42,854 bases of DNA, taken from positions 1-42,854 of the forward strand of contig JAIESK010000028.1 of the NCBI GenBank assembly GCA_019746105.1, in the 5' to 3' direction. The notes beneath the pieces are model-generated. The model made no database searches, had not been told where the DNA came from, and saw only the letters and a list, made by a program, of their open reading frames with translations. Below, piece after piece: positions 17,387-24,700 of the stretch; position 1 is the first letter of the stretch, and the number at the start of each line of letters is the position of its first letter. The translations under genes were made by a program, and so were the position numbers. The DNA is from Alphaproteobacteria bacterium. Lineage in GTDB: Bacteria; Pseudomonadota; Alphaproteobacteria; UBA9655.

Positions 17387-18505
17387 CTATGAAGCTCTTG
17401 CATAACTAGAGTCAGTGTCTTTTTGGACGTGCTCATTTTGTGCAAAATACGCTATACGAGAGAGTAAAAGATCGAACATCTCCCATCCTTGACTTAAAAC
17501 GATTCTTAATCGTTCAATGTCATAATCCCCTGAGGTTTCTAAAACACGGCAACCCATTCCAAAATGATCTTCATCTAGTTCGACGTGGGTTGTAAAGTGT
17601 GATGTATTACCAAAGAGACGTAGGGCTTCTTTATGGAAAATATCTCCCGCTCCTTCTAGTACAAAATGGATAAGAACTGTTTTCTCTTGAACTGTCGAAG
17701 AAAGCATTTTTTCAAAAAACCAGCTAGCTGTTGCCTCTAAAATAGGATCATGTAACGAAGTAGACTTATTTTCTCTCGACTCAAGTATCGAGGTGTTATG
17801 TCCAACTTCTTCTAGAATGTGTTGTTCAGCCAAACCTTGATATTCAGAAGGTCCTCCACAAGCAGCCCGAAGGCAAATAATCCTTTGAAACCAATTGCCC
17901 CAAATATTAAGGACTTCAAGCAATCGTTCTCGAGTCGCTATATCTTCAGTAGAGGCAGAACGTACGAGCTGAATTAAAGGATGAGCTTTAAATTTTTTTA
18001 TAAATTTTTCTTGATCATTCAGAAGGATTGAAAAGTCATTAGGATGAGAGTCTTTTTCTTGTTTAATAAAATTGACACGAGGCTTTTCAATATCTTCATA
18101 AAGACCGTTTCCTTCAAATTGAATGGAGAGAGCCCAAAAACCATCTTTTCCTCGTCCAATAAAGCCATGTTTGTGGTAAGGGGGAACGACTACAATATCT
18201 CCAGAAATTATCTTTCCCTCATAATCGCCAAAAACTTCTCCTTCACCCTCACAGATAATAATCATGCTTGAGGTTGGATGTTCATGAGCAGCAAGTTCTT
18301 CATTGGGGTTCAAATGAGTCCAGCTGAAGGAAGGACGAGTATTTTCAGGAATAAAAGAGGCTAATTCAGGATGTTTGCGAAAATCTAAAAGTAGACCGAG
18401 GTTGTGGAGAACATTGTCAATCATAACAGAGTTAATTGCAGGTATTTTGGACCGAGAGACAACTTGCATTTTATTAAAGTTTTCGCGGTTTGATTGTGCT
18501 TTCAT
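17387..18505 (-). CDS. Cupin fused to heme-oxygenase-like diiron oxidase domain
   Basis: A 372-residue two-domain protein. Residues about 14-135 are a cupin with H74, H76 and H113 in the metal positions (AHEHP, PPYHKHGF). Residues about 170-360 are helical and look like the heme-oxygenase-like diiron oxidase fold (CADD, UndA, SznF, BesC relatives). Candidate ligands are E227 or E232/E233 with H236 in the first helix, E284, and the diagnostic H-x3-D-x2-H at H307, D311, H314. GGGAGAGG lies before the ATG. It heads the operon, followed by a paralogous cupin and an ANL synthetase. Known members of the fold oxidise or cleave amino acids or fatty acids with O2; the substrate here is unknown. The fold assignment is inference from motif spacing. 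Confidence 0.7.
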   Translation of the reverse strand: MKAQSNRENFNKMQVVSRSKIPAINSVMIDNVLHNLGLLLDFRKHPELASFIPENTRPSFSWTHLNPNEELAAHEHPTSSMIIICEGEGEVFGDYEGKIISGDIVVVPPYHKHGFIGRGKDGFWALSIQFEGNGLYEDIEKPRVNFIKQEKDSHPNDFSILLNDQEKFIKKFKAHPLIQLVRSASTEDIATRERLLEVLNIWGNWFQRIICLRAACGGPSEYQGLAEQHILEEVGHNTSILESRENKSTSLHDPILEATASWFFEKMLSSTVQEKTVLIHFVLEGAGDIFHKEALRLFGNTSHFTTHVELDEDHFGMGCRVLETSGDYDIERLRIVLSQGWEMFDLLLSRIAYFAQNEHVQKDTDSSYARAS

Positions 18506-18941
18506 AGAACCTCTCCCTTTTTTATAAAATTTTTTTTAGAGAACAAACCCTTAGTGTAGTAAAGGCCATCATTATTAGTTTTGTAAAGCAAAAAATTTTT
18601 TATTAAAATATGTAGTAATATCAACGAGGTAACTTTTTTATGGATTGGTGAAAATTTTTGTAATTTTATTCATCAAAAAAAATCACACATGAGGGAAAGC
18701 CGAAGAGAAAACTAACTCTTAAAAATACTTTTTCCTATTTGAAGAAAATCCCGAGGTAAGAGAAGTTTGTATTGACGCAACTTCATGTTGTTAAAACATA
18801 GAATTTAAATAATAATAAATTAGATATATTTAGTTGTAATTTTTCAATAATTAAAATTTCTCTTCACCTTTTATTATAATTTTAACTAAATTTTAATATA
18901 AATATGCAAAAGATTTTATTATAATAAAATATGAAGGGTTT
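18506..18941. other. AT-rich divergent intergenic region
   Basis: 436 bp between the cupin/oxidase operon (minus) and the GGDEF-EAL gene (plus). No reading frame or RNA gene is evident. It contains a TTAA-N7-TTAA element (18882-18896) and an 18-bp AT palindrome (18913-18930) near the plus-strand gene. The rest shows no structure I can name. Confidence 0.5.
18882..18896. promoter_or_regulatory. TTAA-N7-TTAA element (possible CtrA site)
   Basis: TTAACTAAATTTTAA matches the CtrA spacing rule and lies 46 bp before the GGDEF-EAL start. In DNA this AT-rich a chance match is quite likely, so it is weak alone. The adjacent 18-bp palindrome at 18913-18930 (arms ATTTTATTA/TAATAAAAT) lies just before the ribosome binding site. 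Confidence 0.25.
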
Positions 18942-20927
18942 ATGAAAAAGAGAGCGCTAAACTCATTGTTATGGATTTTTGTTGCAGTCGTCTTAATAGA
19001 CTTAGGATATGTATTATATTTTGCAGTGATTCATAATGATCTACAAAATTTGTCTCAGATAACCACTCAGTTATTTCCAGATCCTTTTTTGCCGTTTTAT
19101 ATAAGAGTACCAATCTTTATTGTAACAGTAATAATGTTGTTATTTTTATACAGAAATCGCCAGAATTTAAAAAATGAAATTCGTCTGCGCCAACAGATTG
19201 AAAATGAAAATCGTGAACAAGGGAAAAATTTGGAAAAATCTTTGGCTCTTAGCAAAGCAACCTTAGAAGCGACCGCTGATGGCATCTTAGTTGTGGATGA
19301 AAATAGAAGAATTGCAGGTCATAATCAAAAGTTTGCACAAATGTGGGGTATACCATCTTCCGTATTAGTGCCTGGAAACGATAAAGAAGCTGTAAATTTC
19401 GTATTAAACCAATTAAAGGATCCTGATGGCTTTGTTAATAGTCTTGAGCGTCTTTATAATTCTGAGCCTTGGGCTGAATATTTGGATGAACTTGAATTTA
19501 AAGACGGAAAATTTTTTGAACGATATACAAAACCTCAAGTTCAAGGGGGAGAAATTATTGGTCGCGTCTTCAGCTTTCGTGATGTAACAAAACGTAAGGA
19601 GATGGAAAAGCAGCTTATTTTCCAAGCGACTCATGATTCTCTTACGATGCTCCCAAATCGTGTCATTCTTCTGGATCGGATTAATCAAGCCATTAAGGAA
19701 GAGACACGTTCAAAAACATTGGCAGCTGTTTTATTCTTCGATTTGGATCGTTTTAAACTTATCAATGATAGTCTTGGACATAATTTAGGGGATGCAATAC
19801 TTCAAGGTGTCTCGAATCGTCTTAATGAATGTATTCGTGAGAGTGATACGGTTGCTCGTTGGGGAGGAGATGAATTTGTTATTTTGCTGCGGCACCTTAA
19901 ACAAGAAGAAGATGTGATCCTCATCGTTGAAAAATGTCTTGAGATGCTGGAGAAAGAATTTTCTATTAGTCGCTATAAGTTATCTGTGACTAGTAGTGTA
20001 GGTGTGGCTTTTTTTCCAAAAGATGGAAAAAACGCAGAAAATTTGCTCAAAAATGCTGATAGCGCTATGTATTATGCAAAATCTGAGGGACGTAACACCT
20101 ATAAGTTTTATACCCCAAGAATGAATGCGCGGACTAAATATCTTCTCGAACTTTCAAATGAATTACATTTTTCTCTGCAAAAAAATCAGCTCGAGCTTTA
20201 CTATCAACCGATTATTGACCTTAAAAAAGGAAATGTAGTGGGGGCAGAAGCCTTGCTTCGGTGGAATCATCCAAAAAAAGGCATGATTTCTCCTCAAGAA
20301 TTTATTCCTATTGCTGAAGATACAGGCCTCATTTTGCCTATAGGGGAGTGGGTTTTACGGTGTGCGTGTATAGAGGCTAAAAAATGGCAAAACGATATTA
20401 TGCTCGATTTTTGTATTTCTGTGAATTTATCAAGTCAACAATTTAAACAGAGAGAAATTCTACATATCTTAAAATCAATTTTAGAGGAAACAAAACTCGA
20501 TCCTAAATATTTGGACCTAGAGCTCACAGAAAGTATTATTATGGAAAATGCGCAAGTCTATCTAGATTTGATGAATTCTATGAAAAATATAGGAGTGGGC
20601 CTTGTGATTGATGATTTTGGAACAGGGTATTCAAGTCTGAGTTACCTTAAGATGTTTCCTGTCGATAAAATCAAGATTGATAAGTCTTTCATTCAGGATA
20701 TTTCAAGAGAAGATGAGGGAGAAGCTATTGTTCGTGCGATTTTAGCTATGGCAAAAGAATTAAGACTTAAAGTTATTGCTGAGGGAATAGAACAACATAT
20801 TCAACTCGATTTTTTGAAAACACAAGTTTGCGAATTTGGTCAAGGTTACTTCTTTAGTAGGCCTTTGGCTAAAAACGAATTTGAAGAATTATTAATTCAA
20901 AATATAAAACACCCCTATCTTCTCTAA
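18942..20927 (+). CDS. Membrane PAS-GGDEF-EAL c-di-GMP enzyme
   Basis: A 661-residue inner-membrane signalling protein. Two membrane helices lie at about 9-30 and 54-70, a short coiled coil at 75-105, a PAS domain at about 105-215, GGDEF at about 222-390 and EAL at about 405-650. The synthase motif GGDEF (308-312) is intact, with an inhibitory site R299-E-S-D302 exactly five residues before it. The phosphodiesterase motif EALLRW begins at E436, and DDFGTGYSS is present. Both activities could therefore be functional. AAGGG lies 5 nt before the ATG. It is divergent from the cupin/oxidase operon and appears monocistronic. Confidence 0.94.
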   Translation: MKKRALNSLLWIFVAVVLIDLGYVLYFAVIHNDLQNLSQITTQLFPDPFLPFYIRVPIFIVTVIMLLFLYRNRQNLKNEIRLRQQIENENREQGKNLEKSLALSKATLEATADGILVVDENRRIAGHNQKFAQMWGIPSSVLVPGNDKEAVNFVLNQLKDPDGFVNSLERLYNSEPWAEYLDELEFKDGKFFERYTKPQVQGGEIIGRVFSFRDVTKRKEMEKQLIFQATHDSLTMLPNRVILLDRINQAIKEETRSKTLAAVLFFDLDRFKLINDSLGHNLGDAILQGVSNRLNECIRESDTVARWGGDEFVILLRHLKQEEDVILIVEKCLEMLEKEFSISRYKLSVTSSVGVAFFPKDGKNAENLLKNADSAMYYAKSEGRNTYKFYTPRMNARTKYLLELSNELHFSLQKNQLELYYQPIIDLKKGNVVGAEALLRWNHPKKGMISPQEFIPIAEDTGLILPIGEWVLRCACIEAKKWQNDIMLDFCISVNLSSQQFKQREILHILKSILEETKLDPKYLDLELTESIIMENAQVYLDLMNSMKNIGVGLVIDDFGTGYSSLSYLKMFPVDKIKIDKSFIQDISREDEGEAIVRAILAMAKELRLKVIAEGIEQHIQLDFLKTQVCEFGQGYFFSRPLAKNEFEELLIQNIKHPYLL

Positions 20928-20965
20928 TAAAGCGTTGTTTATTGAGTTTCTAATATCGTTTTGTT

Positions 20966-20982
20966 CTCACTCATTGAGTGAG
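20966..20982. other. Perfect inverted repeat before the alanine symporter
   Basis: CTCACTC and GAGTGAG flank ATT. No T-run follows, so an operator is as likely as a terminator of the GGDEF-EAL gene. It lies about 90 bp before the symporter start. Confidence 0.35.
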
Positions 20983-21074
20983 GTTGAATTGGTATAAAGT
21001 TGCATTTCTTAAAAAGCAGAGGTAAGGTATCCCCTTCAATTTCTCCCACGCTTGAGACGTGAGAAAGCTTTGTG

Positions 21075-22409
21075 ATGTATATAATTGATACGATTTTTTG
21101 TGTTTTAAGGACGATCGAATCCTTTTACTGGGGTTATCTTGGTTTTACAATTGTTACGACCGTTGGCCTTTATTTTACGGTTCGTTCAGGCTTTTATCAA
21201 TTAAGTGTTTTGGCCCACCCTTTGCGCACCATTCGGGCGGTGCAACGCTCTTCAGAAGGGGGAGATGGTATCAGTCCTTTTCGTGTATACTTTGCCTCAG
21301 TTGGCGGTATGGTGGGGCTTGGGAATATTGTTGCTGTCATTACCGCTATTAAGCTTGGCGGGCCGGGAGCACTTTTTTGGTTGTGGATTGCAGCTTTTTC
21401 TGGAACGTTGATAAAGTATGCTGAAATATATTTGGGCATGAAGTTTCGTATTGATGATGGGCGCCAAGGCCATCATGGCGGTCCTATGATCTATCTTCAA
21501 AAAGCCTTTCGAACGCGTTTTTTTTCGAAAGTGATTCCCGTTATTTACTGTGCTTTTTTGGCCATATATGGCGTTGAAATCTTGCAATTTGTAACGGTTA
21601 CCAATGCGCTGACAGCAGTCGCTCCTCCCTATTACCCTCTGATTTTAATTGGGATATTGGCTGTAACTCTTTACGGAGGGTTTGGGGGAATCCGTCGCTT
21701 GGCAAACATTTCAACGGCCCTGATGCCCCCTTTTATCATCGTTTATATTGGGCTTTGTCTTTACATCATTTTGCTCCATATTCCTGAGCTGCCTCACCTT
21801 TTTAAGGAAGTGTTTGTAGCCGCTTTTACAGGTCATGCGACAGTGGGGGGATTTGCAGGCTGCAGTATGATTGCGGCTCTTCAGTGGGGGACGGCAAGGG
21901 CAGTTTATTCTGGGGACCTGGGTGTGGGTTATGATTCCATTATTCAAAGTGAATCGAAGGCCCGAGATCCGGGAACGCAAGCCTGCCTTTCTATCTTTGG
22001 TGTGGCAACGGATGCATTGATTTGTACCTTAAGCGTTCTCGTAGTGCTGTTAACAGGCTACTGGAAGACAGATATTCATGAGTCGCAAGCCGTCGCCACT
22101 GCTTTTTCTCATTATTTTCCCTATTCGGATATCTTTATGGCCATCCTCATTTTTATTGCCGGCTACACAACAATCATTGCTTACTTGGCCGTTGGGGAAA
22201 AGGCCGCTCAATGGCTTTTCCCTAAGAGAGGACGTGTTGGCTATTTTATCTTTGCCGCAACAGCCTTTACGGGTTTTTCCTTTTTAGAATCAGGTCATGC
22301 GGGCACAATCATGGGCCTTTCTGGCGGCCTTTTGGTGCTGACAAACCTTTTGGGGATTTGGAAATTGCGCCATGAAGTTGACTTCAAAAAAGAACTTGTT
22401 GGGCGTTAA
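21075..22409 (+). CDS. Sodium:alanine symporter (AGCS family)
   Basis: Imports alanine (or glycine) with Na+. It is a 444-residue protein with about ten membrane helices. Family stretches include GGMVGLGNIVAVITAI near residue 78 and AALQWGTARAVYSGDLG near 265. A GTG lies directly before the ATG at 21075; the ATG is the more likely start, and the ribosome binding site is poor (GAGAAAG). With ald and alr in the same window it completes an alanine uptake and use route. It ends one base from the convergent response regulator gene. Confidence 0.93.
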   Translation: MYIIDTIFCVLRTIESFYWGYLGFTIVTTVGLYFTVRSGFYQLSVLAHPLRTIRAVQRSSEGGDGISPFRVYFASVGGMVGLGNIVAVITAIKLGGPGALFWLWIAAFSGTLIKYAEIYLGMKFRIDDGRQGHHGGPMIYLQKAFRTRFFSKVIPVIYCAFLAIYGVEILQFVTVTNALTAVAPPYYPLILIGILAVTLYGGFGGIRRLANISTALMPPFIIVYIGLCLYIILLHIPELPHLFKEVFVAAFTGHATVGGFAGCSMIAALQWGTARAVYSGDLGVGYDSIIQSESKARDPGTQACLSIFGVATDALICTLSVLVVLLTGYWKTDIHESQAVATAFSHYFPYSDIFMAILIFIAGYTTIIAYLAVGEKAAQWLFPKRGRVGYFIFAATAFTGFSFLESGHAGTIMGLSGGLLVLTNLLGIWKLRHEVDFKKELVGR

Positions 22410-22410
22410 A

Positions 22411-23280
22411 TTATTTAAGGCAAGAAAGGGAGAGGGAGGTGCCCGAGGCTGCTTCTTCCAGTGTGACCACATCTCCCAAACTTAAAAGAGCCGTCTGGGA
22501 GGGTTGAAGGGCCGTTTCGTCCTGACCTGTTCTATGGCTTACCTTATATTCACCATGAGTGTGATAAAAAAACGCATGGGTGCCTTTGTGATATTGGCTG
22601 ATGAGAACGTGCGCCTTTAAAGAAGGATTAACAAGGGCAAGTTTCCTGTCAAACGCATCCAAAGAAAGCTCAGGATTTTCTTGTAAAGATGCGCGCAAAA
22701 GGCCATGGCTTATGCTAACGGCAAGCTCGCTAGGAAGCGGGGAGGGCAAAACCGAAACGCCAAAGGCAATCAGGTGTTCCTTGTCCAACTCAAAGGCATC
22801 CCACAAGACCATGGCTTGATGATGAGGGTAATTAAGGTCTAAACGGGGAAGGAAAGAAGCCGCAAGGAGAAGTTGATAAGTGTAAAGAGGTGTTTTGCTA
22901 TTTCTACATAGATCAAGGGTTGTTTCAATAAGAGTTCCCAGCTCTGTAAAGTTAATGGGCTTAGTTACGAAATCGTACGCTCCTTTATTCATGGCGGCGC
23001 GTAACATGTTTGTATCTCCATAAGCGGAGACAACGATGGTCTTGATGGCGGGGTTGGCTTCTTTCAGTTTATCAAGAAGAACAAGGCCATCCATTTGCGG
23101 CATGTTGATGTCGGTGACGACTACCTCAAGGTCGGGATTTTCTTTAATGACCTGAAGAGCTTCTTCCCCATTCAAAGCAAATAAAACGTCAAAAACGCCC
23201 TCGGCAACTTGCTTGCGATACTTTTGCTTGGTCAAAAGCTCAATGTCGGGTTCATCGTCAACGAATAGGACTTTGGTCAT
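22411..23280 (-). CDS. Response regulator with degenerate PP2C/RsbU-like output domain
   Basis: A 289-residue two-domain protein. The receiver domain (1-118) is complete: acidic pair D8/D9, phospho-acceptor D57 (VVTDINMP), S85 and K107 (TKPIN). The remaining 170 residues follow the order of SpoIIE/RsbU phosphatases: LLAASFLPR, then WDAFELD, GLLRASLQENPE and a late LSLGDVVTL. The metal-binding aspartates and glycines of that family (GGDFYD, GDVSGHG) are not there, so it looks like a pseudophosphatase; this is inference. ATG 23280 follows GAGAGGGG, so the four upstream residues of the open frame are not used. No histidine kinase is adjacent. Confidence 0.8.
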   Translation of the reverse strand: MTKVLFVDDEPDIELLTKQKYRKQVAEGVFDVLFALNGEEALQVIKENPDLEVVVTDINMPQMDGLVLLDKLKEANPAIKTIVVSAYGDTNMLRAAMNKGAYDFVTKPINFTELGTLIETTLDLCRNSKTPLYTYQLLLAASFLPRLDLNYPHHQAMVLWDAFELDKEHLIAFGVSVLPSPLPSELAVSISHGLLRASLQENPELSLDAFDRKLALVNPSLKAHVLISQYHKGTHAFFYHTHGEYKVSHRTGQDETALQPSQTALLSLGDVVTLEEAASGTSLSLSCLK

Positions 23281-23327
23281 AACCCCTCTCATTTTATTTT
23301 AAGTATACACCTTTCAAAGAGAAGGGG

Positions 23328-23753
23328 CTAGGTTTGAATTATCGTTTGAATTATCGTTTTGCTATTGAGGTATGCTGCGGGAGGAAGAATGAGAACCCCC
23401 TCTATGCTCTCCCCATAGAACTTGCCAAAATCCTTCATATCACCCGTGATGAGAAAGTTTGCTTTCGCTGAAATTGCGGCTTTGAGAATGGGTTCATCTT
23501 TTGCATTAATTTTTATAGCTTTTGGAAGGATAATTCTTTCATAACAGCAATCAATCTCTCTTACGCCTTTAAGAATTTCTTTAAGTCGTTCTTGTTGATG
23601 GGAGGCTAAATTTCGCTTGGCCTCCTCTATGGCATATAAAGAAGAAATAAGCTCAACATGGGTAAGTTCCCAAAACCTTAAGAGACCAGAGGCTTCACGA
23701 TAGGCTGTTGAAAAAAGAACGTTAGCATCTAAAAAAAGCAAGTCTTTCTTCAT
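23328..23753 (-). CDS. PIN-domain toxin
   Basis: A 141-residue PIN-fold ribonuclease, probably a VapC-like toxin. Acidic active-site candidates, numbered from the TTG at 23756, are D10 (FLDANVLF), E44/E45, D87 (AKDEP) and D106 (TGDMKDFG). ATG 23753 is used, with AAGG upstream. It follows the AbrB-type antitoxin gene by 9 bp. The C-terminus ends in a TIIQTIIQT repeat created by a 12-bp tandem duplication. Confidence 0.85.
   Translation of the reverse strand: MKKDLLFLDANVLFSTAYREASGLLRFWELTHVELISSLYAIEEAKRNLASHQQERLKEILKGVREIDCCYERIILPKAIKINAKDEPILKAAISAKANFLITGDMKDFGKFYGESIEGVLILPPAAYLNSKTIIQTIIQT
23332..23355. repeat. 12-bp tandem duplication at the end of the PIN gene
   Basis: GTTTGAATTATC occurs twice in a row (23332-23343, 23344-23355). 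It adds an in-frame four-residue repeat just before the stop codon, consistent with recent slippage. Confidence 0.8.
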
Positions 23754-23762
23754 CAACCTGCC

Positions 23763-24056
23763 TTAGTGCTCGGGTTTATAATGTTTAACAGTTTTTGGAT
23801 CGAGGCCAAGGTTGCGAACTTCCTCGCAAGCTGCATTATAATCCGTTTTATTGACTGCATTCGAGAGAAGAAATTCCGCTTTTCTTTCAAGGGAATACTT
23901 TTCTATAGGAACGGCAATAGCAGGTGTAAATAGAATTCCATTGCCATGCTCTGTTGAAATTAAAAGATCCCCTTCGTTGACACCCAAACGTTTCCTTAAA
24001 GATGCAGGAATGACAATTGTTCCTCTTTTGCCAACGGTAATAATTTCTGATTTCAT
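23763..24056 (-). CDS. AbrB/MazE-type antitoxin
   Basis: A 97-residue protein with an N-terminal swapped-hairpin AbrB DNA-binding domain: GKRGTIVIPASLRKRLGVNEGD at residues 9-30 carries the core pattern. The remaining 50 residues should wrap the toxin. It is the first gene of the pair with the PIN toxin, the usual order for antitoxin-first modules. Three 8-bp-phased repeats upstream (24086-24106) are a likely autoregulatory site. Confidence 0.87.
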   Translation of the reverse strand: MKSEIITVGKRGTIVIPASLRKRLGVNEGDLLISTEHGNGILFTPAIAVPIEKYSLERKAEFLLSNAVNKTDYNAACEEVRNLGLDPKTVKHYKPEH

Positions 24057-24085
24057 CCTAAGTTCCTTTTGATATTTATCTGTAA

Positions 24086-24106
24086 ATCAGTGTATCAGAA
24101 AATCAG
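24086..24106. promoter_or_regulatory. Three ATCAG repeats phased at 8 bp, likely antitoxin operator
   Basis: ATCAG begins at 24086, 24094 and 24102. On the minus strand a TACACT -10-like hexamer overlaps the repeats, with TTGCGT 16 bp upstream of it. The array is centred about 40 bp before the antitoxin start, where autorepression sites of AbrB-type antitoxins are expected. Confidence 0.5.
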
Positions 24107-24186
24107 AATAACGCAACATTTTTGTATATTTGAATCAATTACCGTATAATCCATGGAAAATATGGGCTCTAAGGACTTAATGTGTT

Positions 24187-24215
24187 TTGAGCAAAATGTT
24201 AGTTTTGAGTATAAT
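24187..24215 (+). promoter_or_regulatory. Strong sigma-70-like promoter
   Basis: TTGAGC (24187-24192), a 17-bp spacer and a perfect TATAAT (24210-24215). It lies about 75 bp before the start of the Cys-rich secreted protein and points at it. Confidence 0.65.
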
Positions 24216-24288
24216 ATTATGGGTAATAGGAGATTCCTATTTCTGAAATAAAGAATTGAAAATTTTTAAGCAGAAAAGGATTATAAAA

Positions 24289-24654
24289 ATGGTTAAAAAA
24301 TTTCTCTGGATAGTATTATGGGCAACGGCAGAAGTTGCCTCAAGCATGACAAATGGGCATGCTGCTAGTGATGTGATTTCTTGTTATTGTGATCCCAATC
24401 CGACCTCAGACAATGTACCCAAAATAACTTATACAGAGCACACAGGAAAAGTGTATATAGCGTGTGCTAATAATGCAACAATTGCATGTAATCTCGATCA
24501 TCCTCATAAAAAAAATACAATTTTTGATGTGAAATTTTGTAGCTGCAAGAATGGGAATTGGCCCTCTGCTTCGCTTGATCATGATAGTCCGACTAAAGCT
24601 CAAGTGATGGTGACTTGTGCGGATGGCGGGCCAGTCCAATGTACTAAAAAGTAA
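24289..24654 (+). CDS. Small secreted Cys-rich protein with duplicated module
   Basis: 121 residues from ATG 24289, preceded at 8 nt by AAAGGA; a TTG further upstream in the frame is not needed. A signal peptide ends near GHAA. The mature part has eight cysteines in two copies of one pattern: C-x-C, 23-24 residues, then C-A-[ND]-x5-C (ISCYC with CANNATIAC; FCSC with CADGGPVQC). This implies an internal duplication and probably disulfides in the periplasm or outside the cell. I do not recognise a family. A strong promoter precedes it, and it lies between the toxin-antitoxin pair and alr as a single gene. Confidence 0.75.
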   Translation: MVKKFLWIVLWATAEVASSMTNGHAASDVISCYCDPNPTSDNVPKITYTEHTGKVYIACANNATIACNLDHPHKKNTIFDVKFCSCKNGNWPSASLDHDSPTKAQVMVTCADGGPVQCTKK

Positions 24655-24678
24655 AGAGTTTTTTTCAGGTTAGTTTAG

Positions 24679-24700
24679 TTTATTTTATTTTATTTTATTT
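24679..24700. repeat. TTTTA pentanucleotide microsatellite
   Basis: Four to five copies of a TTTTA unit run across the stop codon of alr (24695-24697) into the gap. Pentamer tracts can change length by slippage; here only the alr stop region would be affected. Confidence 0.7.

Noticed and set aside
24679-24700. Possible CRISPR-like or transposon end repeat
   Set aside because: Simple TTTTA slippage tract with no spacers, no target duplication and no transposase nearby.
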